64,000 bases of DNA from Podospora pseudocomata (GCF_035222375.1 NW_026946365.1:496001-560000); one strand, 5' to 3'. Shown: positions 24,526 through 37,047, counted from the first letter of the stretch. Numbers and translations are program-made. The notes: generated from the letters alone by a model not told the origin.

Positions 24526-24783
24526 TCATCGGTACCGGCTGCCGTGTGAGCTTTTGTGTGATCCCTGGCCGTGGGAGTGGTAGCCCGAGTCGGAATACTG
24601 GGAGTATCCGTAGTCGTCATATCCGCTGGAGTGTGCTGTGTGATCCGCGCAGGCGTACCCAACCAATATCGTCCTCTGCTGGATTGTGTGGCCTACACGA
24701 CCATATGCCGCACAACGGTCGATGGCGTGCTGGTAGTACAAGCAGCGGCAAGATGAGTACCGCTCGATCAACTGGTAGCACAT
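24526..24783 (-). CDS. Small Cys/His-rich conserved-looking fungal protein, function unknown
   Basis: Single exon of 85 aa from ATG at 24783. The first ~50 residues look structured and carry a possible metal-binding set: C2, C12-x-C14, H19, C24, C45-x2-H48 (core RYSSCRCLYYQHAIDRC). The tail is a Gly/Ser/Tyr/His-rich low-complexity stretch (SGYDDYGYSQYSDSGYHSH). I recall similar short proteins beginning MCYQL in many sordariomycetes, but none with a known function. The frame is also open upstream to 25296, but that part reads like leader sequence (no conserved pattern, mixed composition). The gene stands alone, with more than 6 kb of apparently empty DNA on each side. A Zn-binding role is only an inference from residue spacing. 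Confidence 0.72.
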   Translation of the reverse strand: MCYQLIERYSSCRCLYYQHAIDRCAAYGRVGHTIQQRTILVGYACADHTAHSSGYDDYGYSQYSDSGYHSHGQGSHKSSHGSRYR

Positions 24784-27700
24784 GATGCTGACTTGAGCTT
24801 GAGACTGAGTGTGAGTGTCTGTATGTATGCTGGGGGTAGGAGGTGTCGTCCGTGCAGAGGGCGTTGACTGCCGGAGCGGGAGGTGGCGGTGGGGTTGCTG
24901 TGATGGGATGTGTGATCTGATCTGATCTGATGTGTATCTGACTATCGAAAACCAAGGCTTGGTGTGCGAACTTGTGTAGAGGGGTCGAGTGAAAGTGCAC
25001 GAGATTCCTGAGAGCGAAGGCCAAAATAAATATAGGAGCAATACCAAAGGGGTGGCAGAGCCCGAATTCGAGGTGTGCAAGAAGAGTGCGAAGCGAATGG
25101 CAACGCAAGGCAAGCAACAGAACAAGAGAAATGAGTAATTAGGCAATACACCTTCATGCAAGCCAGTTGTGAATGTTCGACTCATCATCTCCAGACCGAA
25201 AGAGGACATCGTAGGAGCCTTATAGGCGTAGGAGCCTGTCGAAGGTCTCCAGCCGTTGTTTGGAGGGGACCTGCGTCTGCGGCGTGAAGGCAGCAATCAC
25301 CACCTGCTGCCAGGGGAAGGATAGGGATAGTAGCTCACACCTCGCCCTCAGTAACCAGACTCCAGCATAGAGCCATGCAGACTAACGCAACGGAAGAGGG
25401 CGCAGGGACCGTTGTTGGGTGGTCCATGAACCGGTACATGGCTCTGTTTGGCATGGTGTTCTCTGGCGGATGCACAAGGTGCATGTCATGGTGCAGGGTG
25501 CAGGTGTTGTTTGGGAGACTTCGCAGTCCTGTTGAACGCAGGTGCGACAGAAATTGACGGTAGGTGGGTGGGTTCTGCTGGTACGAAGTCGCAGTACTAG
25601 CGGTTGGCCGGCAGGGATAGCTCCTGGAGGGTACAGCGACACCTCACCCCCCAGCCCCCAACTAAACGGAGCCCAAGCATCATAACGGAGCGCGGCAATC
25701 TGACTGCAGTGCCGGGGAAGCCCGTTATTGCGGCGTGACTCCCTCTCTAGTGTCGAGTTTCGCGGGTACCGGACGACAAGGTCACCGCCGCCCTTGATTG
25801 AATTGGTGTGTGCCATCTGCCGTCTTAGAGCTTGCTTCCAGAATTGGCAGATACATTAGGGCACAGGACACAGAACGAGACGCTGACGTCAAAAGCCACA
25901 TAGGCCACTCCCGTCATGCCTGAGGTTCCATTTTCGCAAACAACACGCGAGCTGCTTGTGCTGTGCGTATTTGCTGATGCGTCTTTTTTCATGACGGCCA
26001 GCATGAACCAGTGCATCAGACTCGGTGTGTGTTGTATGGCGCGGTGTGGTGTTGGTGATGGTGGGTAGTAGTGAGGTACAGCGGGAGCCACTGCAGGAGA
26101 CAAAGTACTGCAGCGTGATGCAAGCGCGCTCCAGCGATCGATAATCAGATCTTGGGACCTGCCGGAGCAACATTGCCTGCGTCGGGTCAACTCTACTGCT
26201 GCAGGCATCAATGTGCCACGACAGCAGCATTGGCCGAATACATACATACTCCAACAACTTCCAGCGTGGTTTTTTGTTCGGTAAGCTATGCAAGCAATAT
26301 CGACGACTGATCATCAAAGGTCCCGGATCTAGGTGGGCCGCTGCGCACTCCGGCTTTTCCAAGCAACTCAGGAAGCAGATGTCGCAGTTGACGCCGCGTT
26401 CAGCTCGAGGTCCTTTCAACTGTTCAAACACGCAACGCCGAGTTGCAATAGCAACCGAGACAAGTTCCGTCCATCATTCGACTTGTGGAGCAAGCTGGGC
26501 ATCCTCGCAGCAGGGACGGCGATATCAGCTATCCTGTTCTTGGCAGGCCAGTTCGACGATGACCTTGCCGTGAGAGTCCAAGGCACACCCGCGGAGCCGT
26601 TCCCGGCCGTGAGTTAGGCGGCGGTCCTTCTGCTCCTTCAAAGCGGTCCCTCCCGTCGGCAAGTAAGGTAAGGAATCAACCATCGTCATGCGCTGGGCCT
26701 TGACCTGGGAAGTCGGTCCGTCACATACTCCCACATCAGCAGTCTATTTGCTGAACCGCACCGAGAGCCGCAGAGCATTGTGGGTGCGGCGTAGATCTGA
26801 ATCCTGTATGTCGATGGGGCGTGCAGTGTACAAGCCTCAGCGGGGGTTTCGGGGGTGGTGTGGCTGACCAGGCACCACGCCTTCGAAACTCGTAACGAGG
26901 AAACCAGTAAGGCGTCTCCAAAGATAGTTCGAGTTCATTGTGTAGCAGTGGGGGAAGTTGATGAATTCTCTCGATCCCATGATGGAGTACTAAGTTAAGG
27001 TAGTTGACTTTGAGGTCCGAGAATCAGATGGTGTGTTGTACGAACAACTGACCCGGGGTTGTCTCCCGGTTATCTGGGTGGGTCAGTATAGACAAGGATG
27101 CTAACGACTTCACTAGTGATTTCTCTACTACTGACGAGAGATCATCACCAGCATATGATATCAGAGCGAACAGCCCAATCCATCCGCAACGAAGCGAGTT
27201 GAAACGGTCGTGCCAAGAAGAGATCGTAGAAACGGGACAGGGACCAGGGACGGGAGCATCTGATTGGCGTGCGGGAACCTGTGCTCACCGCCAAGACTGT
27301 CAATGTTTCTTGAAACAAACCGCCGCTGCCATGGCGGCCTCTGTTTCCTGGCGCCGGTCCGGATCACGGAGTCGGGGGGCTTGACCGTGGGGCCGGGAGG
27401 ATGCCGCTCAACTCGGTCATTGGGCGTGGTACGGAATGTCGACCGGAACCCTGACGGTCTTCTGTTCTGCTATGGCTAAATCTGCAGTCATCCTGTGTGG
27501 GTGCTCCCTCCCCTAGTCCGGCTACAGAATGGCATGACGGACATCGATACCAAAGATACTGGATTTAGCAGTTGGATCTCGTCAGCACCCGAGTTTTAGG
27601 GCTATTGTTGATATCATCTTGTCACAACGGGCGCTTCAGCCGTACCTCGCCCAATGGTGGCCAATGCGATGCTGCAGATGGTGGCTGCCCTCCCTGACCG

Positions 27701-30700
27701 TCACCCTGGGACTGGAACCCTGGTTCGATCTTGCGATCGGTGGGGGATGTGCCCCTCTACCTCCACCAGTCGGCCTTTTACCACAGCTCCACCATCCACC
27801 ATGTGTGTACCACATCACCAAATGTCGAAAAGGCGGCTGGGGACGGTGAGGACGGACAGCATACTATTGCCTGACACTTTGGTGGTTAGTTTGGTTAGTT
27901 TGATTTCAAGGATCGGCCGCTCCTGTCAGCGCTGGAGTCCTGCGTGCGCAGAGTGTATTTCCTAGTGGTCGCCTGCCTACCATCTGGGCAATCACCTGAG
28001 GTTGTAACGCGGAAGGGCATCAGAACATCAATGTCTTCCACCCAAACCAGGGGTTATCGGCCATGGAGACGGCAATTATGACTCGGCTGTCTCGGGACGA
28101 CGACGGTATGCGTAGAGAGTACTCCTGTCAATGACGACATCAAGACAGCACTCACCGAAAGGGCCGCCCAAACGAGGTCCCATAATCCCTTCGGTCCCCT
28201 TCCCGTTGCTGGTTGCTACTGTATGTGGCTCGTATCCACCGCAAGAACTTCAAACTCATCGCCAACACCTGTGTGCGAAGTGTCAGCGTGCTTTCGAGTT
28301 TCAATTCAACCTTGCGATATGCCTGACCCCACTGCGCGGCACGATCTTTTCGGGAACCCTAATCATCCTTTGCCGGCGCCGGGCCCATGGTGATGATGGC
28401 ACGATGGAGCCCTAGTGGTCTTTGGATGCCGACCGGGGAGCTCTGGGACGCGGCATGCGGGGACAAACGGAGTTTTGACCGACGGGGCTCGGGAGCGGGC
28501 CAACCAGGCTGGCTTGACGAGCCCGCAGTGCTGCATGTCTTGCGGCCTTTCGTCTTGGGGTCCAATCAGGAATCGGCTCGATAGGACGGTCGCAACACAG
28601 CCTCGCGATGGCTGACGGCTGCAGCTATTCGCTGTCGTCGTTGACTCGGTCGCTCAACAAATGGAGCATCAGTGACGTCGAAAGTGGAAACGGAATCGCC
28701 GGCAGGAATTAGGAGACGGAAGATGTAAATGTTCGCAGTAGCCTCTTCTTGCTGTGTTTCATTATTGGCAGTCTCCCCCACTAAACTTTAGTTGCTGCCA
28801 GTGAGTGCATTTACAATTGCTTGCTTGGTCGGCTAGCACCCAATCAGGCATCAAAATCAGGCAGCAGTCCTTGGGTGCTGTTGATGCTGACCATGTGAAA
28901 GAGCCAACCTCCCAAGAAGCTCGACAGAAACAAGGAAGGTGCAAAGCTGCAATCTATCTTACCCCACCACAGCAAACGTTCATCGGTTATGTTGTCGACG
29001 CCGTTGAGATGAGATGCGAGATTCTGGGCTCATTTCCAGCCCCCATCCATGATATCGCCGAACACTTTTATATCTCTTCTGCCAACACGAGCCTTTGTGA
29101 GTAATTTCTGAGTGGCTGTGAGCCATGGCCATGATTCGGACCAAGGGATATACATGGTAACTGACCGAAAAACATAGTCTGCCTCCCGTTAAGTGCCACA
29201 GTGTATACAGGAAAGTGTGACTTCAAAACGACTAGAAACAATCAAATGAGCGTCAGATTAAGCTTCATCCGCACTCATAGATGCCCGTCTTATGTCGCAC
29301 AAACTCTACAAGCCACCATCAGGACCCCCTCTCGGGTTGCTGCTCGGTCTGCCTTCTGCCGTACAAGGAGGTTCCCAACATCAGCTTCTCGATATTCATC
29401 TCTCCTGCGCTTACAGGAACCCATCGCCGTGTGGTATACTGTCGCCCAGTCTTGAGGGCTCATGCCACACAGTGCCGGAATCCGGACGGTTTCAGATTTG
29501 GGCGCAGAGAGACTGTGGCGATTACTACCCCAGATTCTTTAAAATGCCTTGAGATGCGGCACAGAGTCTTTTCACATTGTGTCGGGCCTTTCGAGTTGGC
29601 TTTGAACCCAACTGTCATGCCTAGTTCAAGGGGCAAAGCTGCCTTTTGGCCCCCAACCCGCCCCCACGTTCCCAGCAAACTCGGTAAACTCACGTTTCAC
29701 CTTGCAAATCCACAGAGAGGTCCTTTTGTCGCGGTACAATACGAAAAGACACTCGGCAGCGAGTATTGCTCCTGTGCCTTTCTGGGTTGATGGCCACCAT
29801 GGATACCCATCGAACTGTGTGTGGTTGCTGACATCGAAGTCGGTGTCGAGCATACCATATCCGATGAAGCTGTCCGGTCTGACTTCGAGATCACCTCTTG
29901 TATGCAGGAGACTGGACCCCACAGGCTTTCTTAGCCAACCGTCGGCTCTCTTTCAATAGGGGGTAAATTGTGACCACCTGGGGGGCCTTTTCTGACACCC
30001 TGACGTCTTCCGTCCTGCCCTCGCGGTGTCATGGGACACCACCTCTTTCTCAAGTGAGATGGATGCGTGATATTACATGCAAAGACGATGAGAATAGCAG
30101 CAAAATAACCGGTACGAGGAATGTCTCTGGCACCGAACAGTTTTGGTTTGCCCTCAGGTCCAACTGGATGGTCACACACAGGGCCATAGCAAGGCACATA
30201 TTCAGACTCCCGATTGCACTGCCCAAGCCAGACTCGCATGAGTCGGCGTGGAGAGATGGGCATTAGCGAAACAGTCAGCATCTTGTACGGGACGGGACGA
30301 GACGAAACGGAACGGTTGCGATCCTGAGGAATCCTCCGCAAAGGCGTCGTCCACCCCCGACCGTGCGTCTTGTTTGCGCGATCCTTAGACTCCGTCCTCT
30401 GTCTCATGATGAGGATCATAAGAGTCACTCGCCTTAGGCAAACACATCCCAAGTCTAGCTGACCCTACCCAGCTGAAGAGCCGGAATCCTGCTTGGTCCA
30501 CCGTGTCCACTTCGTCAGGCTCGTGACGTCTCATCAACCACATGGCAGCCTACTTGGTAGAGTTTTCTTTGGGACTCTTAGATTAGCTGGTTGTTGGAGC
30601 TGGGCCAACCACAATCAAAAACCACATATCGACCAGAAGCAGCGCCGTAATACAACGGTGATTGCGTGACGACTCTCTCCGGCTCCTTCCCCGGCGCAGT

Positions 30701-32642
30701 CCGAGATATTGTGCCTGTGAGATTCCCGAGAAAGCGGGCACAGTTTCAGAAGCAGTATACAGATCGCCGAATATCGCCAGCAACGACGGAGAAAACGGAG
30801 ATGAGTCAACGACAGACAAATGAAGGTAGGTACAAAAACCCGATGTATCTTTTGCTTCACACCTCTATCCAATACTCTCACACCACCTCACACCACACAT
30901 GCTCAACAGCAAGAACAGGGATATCTTCACCGGGTTATGCTACCTATCTTATACTAGGCGCCTCGAGGTTTGGGTAGCACCACTGACTCAGCCCAACGAG
31001 GACTCCTGGTTAATCAAGCTCGAGGCTGGACAGGTATCCACCTTATGGCAGGTCGACGACAATCCAACAATTGTCGAGGCATATTTAATCTTGAGTTCGT
31101 GTTGAACTCGGTGAGATCAGGTCTGTCCAGTCAATATACACCGTCACGATGTTTCACCCTCCTCTATCACCAGACTGCCGGACAGCCTCCCATCGTTGTG
31201 GCTCTCTCGGCATTTCTACTCGGCCAACTGAGAAATCAATCGCAAGCCTGTGAATGAGAACAAATTCTTACCCTGTAGACCCCCCTTTCCCGTCCCAAAC
31301 TGTGTATATAGACAATGTCCTGGACAGAATTGCTATCCTTCAAGACCTATAAGCCATCTTTCCAGGCCTATCAACTGTCTCTTCAAAGGTATTGTTCAGT
31401 ATTTTGCAGCGTCAGTTATTCTGTCCACGACATACGTGATACCTTTGATCATCCCGTAATGCAAAACCACCCAAACATCAATAATCAACCTCCCAGAATA
31501 TCTCCCTGCTTTGCCTACTTACAGACACCACATCCGCACATGCCTCATTTTTACATGATACAATGTTGTGATTCCTCATACCCACACTCACAAACATCAA
31601 CCGACGTTCAGAATGAGAAAATAAGCGCGCGCGGCCAAAAAGAGGTATCGGATACCTTGCAATCAATTACCCAGGTCAACAGATCGTCGGCCTGGCTTTT
31701 TTTTTCATGTACATCATGAACAGTGCATAAACCGAGGCACAACATATTTGAAATCATGATATCAGTATTTTCGAAATCATCAAGGCTGCTCTCGGGCTGG
31801 TGTGCAAGTGTAAAATCGTGGTGAATCTCGGTTACAGAAGAAACTAACCTATCATACGCCTTTAAATAAAATGAAGCCCCGTCAACAGGCAACTCTCGTA
31901 ACGACCACTACGGGGAAGGTATTCATCTCCATCGTTGTAGCCCGCCCCCCTTCCCCCCCCCTTAAAGTGAATACCATGTTTGCCATATCCTTATTCCAGC
32001 CAACAGCTTCCACTTGGCGTGTTGTGTTTATGATCTCGATCGTTACTATGGGTGTACGTAAAACTTCACAATAAATCCACAGCAAAGCTACCCACCGGAA
32101 CAGTTGTATATTGCTCGGGTAAGTAAATTCTTTGACTGAAACGCCGAGGAGATGGGCTTTTGGTGTAGGTAACTACCTGCCCATGGTGTCTTTCTTCGTC
32201 TTCGTATGAGATACCTGCTAAAGAAGCCGATTGTACCTTAACAAGTCTTGATGTAATGGAAATATATTACCGCGTTGCTTATCACCTCTTTCAAAAAACA
32301 AAACGGATATGTACAAGACCCAAAAGACAAACACACACTGCAGACCCTTAACTTCGTCAATATCTAATGCACTCTGTTAGTTTTATATACTATACAATAC
32401 CTCCCCCGTCATATACTCGAATAATGATTCTCTACCCCATCATGCACCTTCCTGATGTTATGTTCTATGTCAAGAGTAGTGGTATAATACACGTCCAGCA
32501 GCCGGCTAGAATACAATAAAACTCGCCCTTTCTAGGCCTGGCCAACCAAAATCGTCTTCTCTCATCTATGATTTCATCCTCCCTCTCAAAATTGCCCTCC
32601 GCTTCGCCCTTGCCCTCCTCGCGGCGAGTGGCCTTTGCCCCT
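24784..32642. other. 7.9-kb gene-poor region
   Basis: The first 500 bp are probably the leader of the small minus-strand gene and include three GATCT pentamers at 24914-24928. Beyond that, ORFs of up to 180 codons exist on both strands, but none shows a domain, a membrane pattern or a sensible exon chain. The sequence is not obviously AT-rich, so it is not a classical heavily RIP-mutated relic. The last ~500 bp (32.1-32.6 kb) are A/T-richer and fit the 3' UTR of the PPR gene. Confidence 0.45.
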
Positions 32643-35249
32643 CTATAATCTCACGTTCCTCCCGGGTGTATCTCTTTTGGATTGCCCTGACCTCAGCTCC
32701 TTCCTCCGTCTCTCCCTTTCCCCCCGTGCCGCCAGCGGTTTCGGTTGCTGGATCTTAGGCTCATCTTTCTGCACGTGAATTGCACCGCGACCTGGAACCC
32801 CAGGCTTTTTCCCCCGGCGCACGGCCAGCAGCTCCCTCGCCTCAAAAACAAACCACCTATTTTTCCTCGCCGCCTTGAGCAGGGCCTCATCCTTGGCTGT
32901 AGCCCGCTTGATCATCTCACAAAGTGAAAATCTCGGCCTGAGAGAGAGATGTGCCGTTTTTGACCAGTCCCAGAAAGAGCGGATATCGTTGGTGGGTGCC
33001 GCTGATGCCCGATGTTTCCAATAATCATGACGGCGAAAGTCAGATAGCAACAGCCGTTTGTAGATGTCGGGCTTTGACAGGCAGACCTTTGCCGTCTCTT
33101 TGTTCAGCCACTGCTTCCACCGTTCCACTCTGGAAACTCCCCTCTGGATCAACGACTTTTCCAGAACTAAAATCTTGGCCAAATGTCGTTTGCTTCGAAC
33201 GAAACGACCTGCCTGTACCCACTTTTCAGGCAAAGTAGAGAATCCCAGGTACTCTGTGAAATCAGGCGAGGTCGCCTTCAGGAGCGTCGCGACGCGGGAT
33301 CTCATCAGATGTGAGTCAAACCCGGCGAGGACGGCATGACGGAATATGTAGGTAGTCAGGTGGAGGCGCCTGGATGTCCAGGCCATCGAGAAGAGCAGCC
33401 GGTATGTGATCTCGTCTGGCTGTGCCAGGCTGTGCTTGGAAAAGAATTCCAAGGTCGACTTCGCCAAGCCGAGTTTCCGCTGGTCCCGGCAATGGGAGAG
33501 TATTGTATTCAACGTAATTATATCCGGCCTTTCTCCAGCAGCAATCATAGCCTCAAGAACCTGAAAGAGGTTGTTGAGCTGCCCTGAGGTGCCGTACTTG
33601 TGAATCAAGATATTCCCGATCCAGACCGTCAGGCGCCAATCGGGACCATAAAGGTCGCGCTGGCTCTGAAGAAAAGACTGAAAATCTTGCTTCAGTTCAA
33701 GAGCCCGGTGCAGGTCGAGGCCAGCCATCTCTGCGTATATCCGGCGCATGCATTCTGAGTCAGTAAGATAACCCTTCGTGTTCATCGCCCGCAGAACGTA
33801 GCGCCTGACGTCTTCGGCCTTGATTATTCGCAAGAAAAGAAACCAAGTTTTGAAGTTTGGCGCATGCCCTTCTCGAACCATCGCACCGAGCGTCCGCTGG
33901 AAGGCTCGGAGGTGTTTGGATTTGACTGCGAATTGGGCAACCCAGTTGAAAACATCGGCATCGAGTTTAAGACCTAAAGACTTCACGCGGCGTACCAGCC
34001 CGCCTGGCACATGGGTGAAGCGGGATCCATGAGGTGATTGGGCGAGATATCGAAGAGCGTCTTTGAGGGCGGGAAGCGAAACTGCATCAACGCACTCCTC
34101 ATCATAAAAAGCGCGCTGCAGCTGGCGGACAACGACATCCACATGTGTGGCCTGTTCATCAACCTCATTCCCGTATAAGAAGCGGTGCTCACCAGGCGTC
34201 AGTTGGCCACCCACGAGTCGGCGAACGTAACGCAGGAAAGAAGCCTTGGTCCAAATCTCGCCAGGTTCCAAGGGTGGAATCTGATCTGCCCTAACCGCGA
34301 GGCGATATGGCTCTGGGTGAATTTCATGAAACCTCGCTAGTTCACGGGGACGCGAGACGGGCTTCCTGAACTGCATCTCCGTTGTGCTGTCCTTTCTCTG
34401 CTTCGAGTCTTTGGCTTTGGGACCCGCGATTCGCAAAGACAGCTCCTCCACTGTCTTCGGTGAAAGCTGCAGCAGGTCTTCCCAATTATCCTCGGTTCGA
34501 GTTCCAACGAGAATGCCACCCTTCACTGCGCGAACAACCCCGTTATAGGCCGCTGTGACGTTATCAAGCCCACCAAAGATCAGGATAAACTTCTCCTGTG
34601 TAGCACTCCATTCCAACCCTTTTAGCCCACTCTCCCACACGGATGGTACCGACCCCGTTCGTTTCCTATTTGTCGTAGTGTATAACCTCATCCGACATCC
34701 TGTTCGCGAACAAATATCCCAAAAGTTGTCATGAAAGTCGTCTTCCAAGCGCTTGAAGCCGTCATCTGGAAGTCGTACCTTGACCACAAGAATGTCGTGA
34801 TCAAGAATAGGAGTCTGCTTCAACAGAGTCTCGAGAATGAGACGCCAGTCTGATACCCGCTTGTGACGCTCGTCGATATGTTGTGCTGCTTTGAGAGCGG
34901 CGCGGTGCTTCGAGGCTTGTTTCTGTCGAGATCCCCAGCTTGGGTTGGTGCCTAGATAGTCGACAGTAACGGGAATCGCCCCGTGAGGTTGGTATGGCAG
35001 AATCTCCAACCGGCTCACCAAGTTCTGTGCATTCTTAGTGGCGGCGGCCTTGGCGGAGGCATGAGCACTCGGGCGTGCATTGTTTGCTGGCTTCGGGGTG
35101 GTTTTGGCAAGGTTCGAGCGGCCGGCGTGGAAGAAGGCTCTCTGGTATCCGGAAAATGGGACAATCGCAGCCGAGGAGGACCAGTAGAACCGGGGAATCC
35201 GTGAGCGTTGCGACCAGGCCCTCCAAGGTTGCGTGACTCCCAGGCTCAT
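32643..35249 (-). CDS. Mitochondrial pentatricopeptide-repeat (PPR) protein
   Basis: Single exon of 868 aa starting at a clear ATG (35249). The N-terminus is Arg/Ser-rich with no acidic residues for about 50 positions and an FHAGR-type site, fitting a mitochondrial presequence. Residues ~90-330 form a region of unknown fold. Helical PPR-like pairs run from about 400 to 640, the clearest being RPDIITLNTILSHCRDQ followed 30-odd residues later by QPDEITYRLLFSMAWTS. The C-terminus is very basic (Lys/Arg-rich from about 790). PPR proteins bind organellar RNA and control its processing or translation, so a role in mitochondrial mRNA or rRNA expression is likely; the exact target cannot be read from sequence. 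The next gene upstream on the same strand ends 400 bp away. Confidence 0.82.
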   Translation of the reverse strand: MSLGVTQPWRAWSQRSRIPRFYWSSSAAIVPFSGYQRAFFHAGRSNLAKTTPKPANNARPSAHASAKAAATKNAQNLVSRLEILPYQPHGAIPVTVDYLGTNPSWGSRQKQASKHRAALKAAQHIDERHKRVSDWRLILETLLKQTPILDHDILVVKVRLPDDGFKRLEDDFHDNFWDICSRTGCRMRLYTTTNRKRTGSVPSVWESGLKGLEWSATQEKFILIFGGLDNVTAAYNGVVRAVKGGILVGTRTEDNWEDLLQLSPKTVEELSLRIAGPKAKDSKQRKDSTTEMQFRKPVSRPRELARFHEIHPEPYRLAVRADQIPPLEPGEIWTKASFLRYVRRLVGGQLTPGEHRFLYGNEVDEQATHVDVVVRQLQRAFYDEECVDAVSLPALKDALRYLAQSPHGSRFTHVPGGLVRRVKSLGLKLDADVFNWVAQFAVKSKHLRAFQRTLGAMVREGHAPNFKTWFLFLRIIKAEDVRRYVLRAMNTKGYLTDSECMRRIYAEMAGLDLHRALELKQDFQSFLQSQRDLYGPDWRLTVWIGNILIHKYGTSGQLNNLFQVLEAMIAAGERPDIITLNTILSHCRDQRKLGLAKSTLEFFSKHSLAQPDEITYRLLFSMAWTSRRLHLTTYIFRHAVLAGFDSHLMRSRVATLLKATSPDFTEYLGFSTLPEKWVQAGRFVRSKRHLAKILVLEKSLIQRGVSRVERWKQWLNKETAKVCLSKPDIYKRLLLSDFRRHDYWKHRASAAPTNDIRSFWDWSKTAHLSLRPRFSLCEMIKRATAKDEALLKAARKNRWFVFEARELLAVRRGKKPGVPGRGAIHVQKDEPKIQQPKPLAARGERERRRKELRSGQSKRDTPGRNVRL

Positions 35250-35648
35250 TTGCTATGGATGTGGCATGTCGAATGGCGGAAGCATTCGGCCGGCCGGGGG
35301 TTCAATATCCGGGCCTTCCGATCTCTGTAAATGCTGCAGTCGCCGGCGTCGTCGCAGTCGCAATCGTCGTCGTCGTGGTGCCGTGGTTGCTGCTGTCTCA
35401 GCAAGCTGGAGCTTGTCACTCTTGTCAAAAAAATTCAAGAGCAACAATCCTGTCCCGCCCGCAGCCGCACCGGCTGCCCCACTTTCAACACAGTGACAAA
35501 TAAGTTGCAAGGACACTGTGCTAGCATAATTGCTCTCTTTCAACAGAAAAAGGGGGTATTTTCATTATCAATATTGAACTCCAGTTCTCCCATGCCGGTA
35601 TTGCTATTCCCAAACGATATTACCCACGCCCATGAAACCATCATGACC
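35250..35648. other. Intergenic region between two minus-strand genes
   Basis: About 400 bp serving as the PPR gene promoter and the 3' UTR of the dysferlin-domain gene. It contains a GTCGTCGTC-type triplet stretch near 35340-35390. No gene is visible. Confidence 0.5.
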
Positions 35649-37047
35649 TCAATTTTTGGTCTCGCCGTTTGGAGGAGCTGGCTCTGAAGGGCCGGATTTA
35701 TCAACGCCTTGCCACGACGGATCCCACCCCTTTCGATGATCCACTGCTCCTGTCGAATCGCCCTCCTCAGCCATTCCCTTGACGTCGCTCCAGTACTCAA
35801 GCTTTCTTACCTCCTCATCTGCATGCTTGACTGCGTCGGCGAGATTCCTCGCCCGCCGTTGTAATTCTCCATCTTCGTCCTTGCCTTTCTTCTTGCTTTG
35901 TGCCACCGTTTGATCATGGATCTCGGTCAATCTCGTCAGCAAGACCCTCCTCGAGGCCTGAAATACAAAGAGTGACATGATCTCGTGCATCACCTTCTGT
36001 AGCCCTGCCAGGTCTTCCTGTGCATGTTCGAGGTAATTGTCCACTGCCTCGATCTTTTCCCGGTCGATTCGGGATGTCCGCAGTACGGCCAGAAGATCGC
36101 CAACATGCTCGATGTCGTCTGGTTGTTCAGCACCACCTGATTTCGTTGAGCTCATGCTAAGTCTGCTGCCTCGGGGGCTGGCAGTCCGTTTACTCATCCT
36201 GCTCGAGCTGCGTTCGCGTTCGCGTTCACGACTCATTTCTGACGACGGTCGAACGGAAAAGTACTCGGGATTGAGCATTTGGGGGTCCTGTGCAATGTAC
36301 CCGGAATCTTTTCTGACCCGTTTCCTGATCCATGCTCGACGACGAACAAACGAGTTCCACCATCTCGCCTTGTGCCATGAAAACTTCTTAGAAAATGCAA
36401 ACGAATACTCCCAGCCCTCATCGTCGACATTGTCGTCCTTGTTGATTTTCCACTCCGGCCAAGCCCACTCCCAGCTAGGATCGGGCACCTGAGCTGTGTG
36501 TATATCTGTCGGACTGGGCTTGTGGGCGTAGTTCGTCCATGCTGTTGGGTCCAAGTTGCCCAGGGCTTTGGAGGAGAAAAGAGGTATCCCGCAGAGGAAG
36601 CCGCCTCTTTGGTTCTCGTAGAGAATCTCGATTGCCGACTCAGGCGCCTTTTTCTTGCTCACACTCTTCCTCCTTGCTGTCCCAGCGTTGACAGCGTCGA
36701 CGACGTCTTCCCGTAATGGTATAGGCTCTACAAGCTGTTAGTGTTGCTCTTCAGAAAAGATATGACAACGTGGGCGTACCATTGATGTGGATGGAGGGGC
36801 GCGGGCGTTCCTCCTCGTCTGCTACACCTACTCGCGCATTGCTGGCATCACCATTCTCACGATCAGATACCCCTAGTGCTGACTCCCGTGTTGAGTCCTG
36901 CAATGACGAAGACGGCCCCGCAGTAGGAGGCCCGATGGAGTCGTCCTCGGCCTCGGACTTGTCAACGAGGTTGATCTCGTGGTCGAAGTCGCTATCTTTG
37001 GGCGGGGGCACGCGACGCGACGAGCGGTGATGTTTTATTCTCGGCAT
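35649..37047 (-). CDS. Dysferlin-domain protein, Mug65/Spo73-like
   Basis: Two exons: 37047-36780 and 36727-35649, with a 52-nt intron (GTACGC donor, branch ACTAAC, acceptor TTGTAG), giving 448 aa. Exon 1 is short, charged and probably disordered (MPRIKHHRSSRRVPPP...). After the junction (HINEPIPLREDVVDAVNAG) comes a dysferlin domain at about 125-225 with its Trp-rich hallmarks: GGFLCGIPLFSS, DPSWEWAWPEWKI, GWEYSFAFSKKFSWH, RWWNSFVRRRAWIRKR. The rest is a Ser/Arg-rich linker and a helical C-terminal region. Relatives include fission-yeast Mug65 and budding-yeast Spo73, which act in meiosis and prospore-membrane shaping, and the Pex30 group. No transmembrane span is evident, unlike the peroxin at 3.9-5.5 kb. 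A membrane-contact or spore-membrane role is inference. Confidence 0.83.

Noticed and set aside
25889-26431. 180-codon minus-strand ORF in the gene desert
   Set aside because: No hydrophobic, domain or repeat pattern, and overlapping ORFs on the other strand are equally long; treated as chance.
29281-29790. 169-codon plus-strand ORF
   Set aside because: Random-looking composition, no domain, and no supporting start or splice context.
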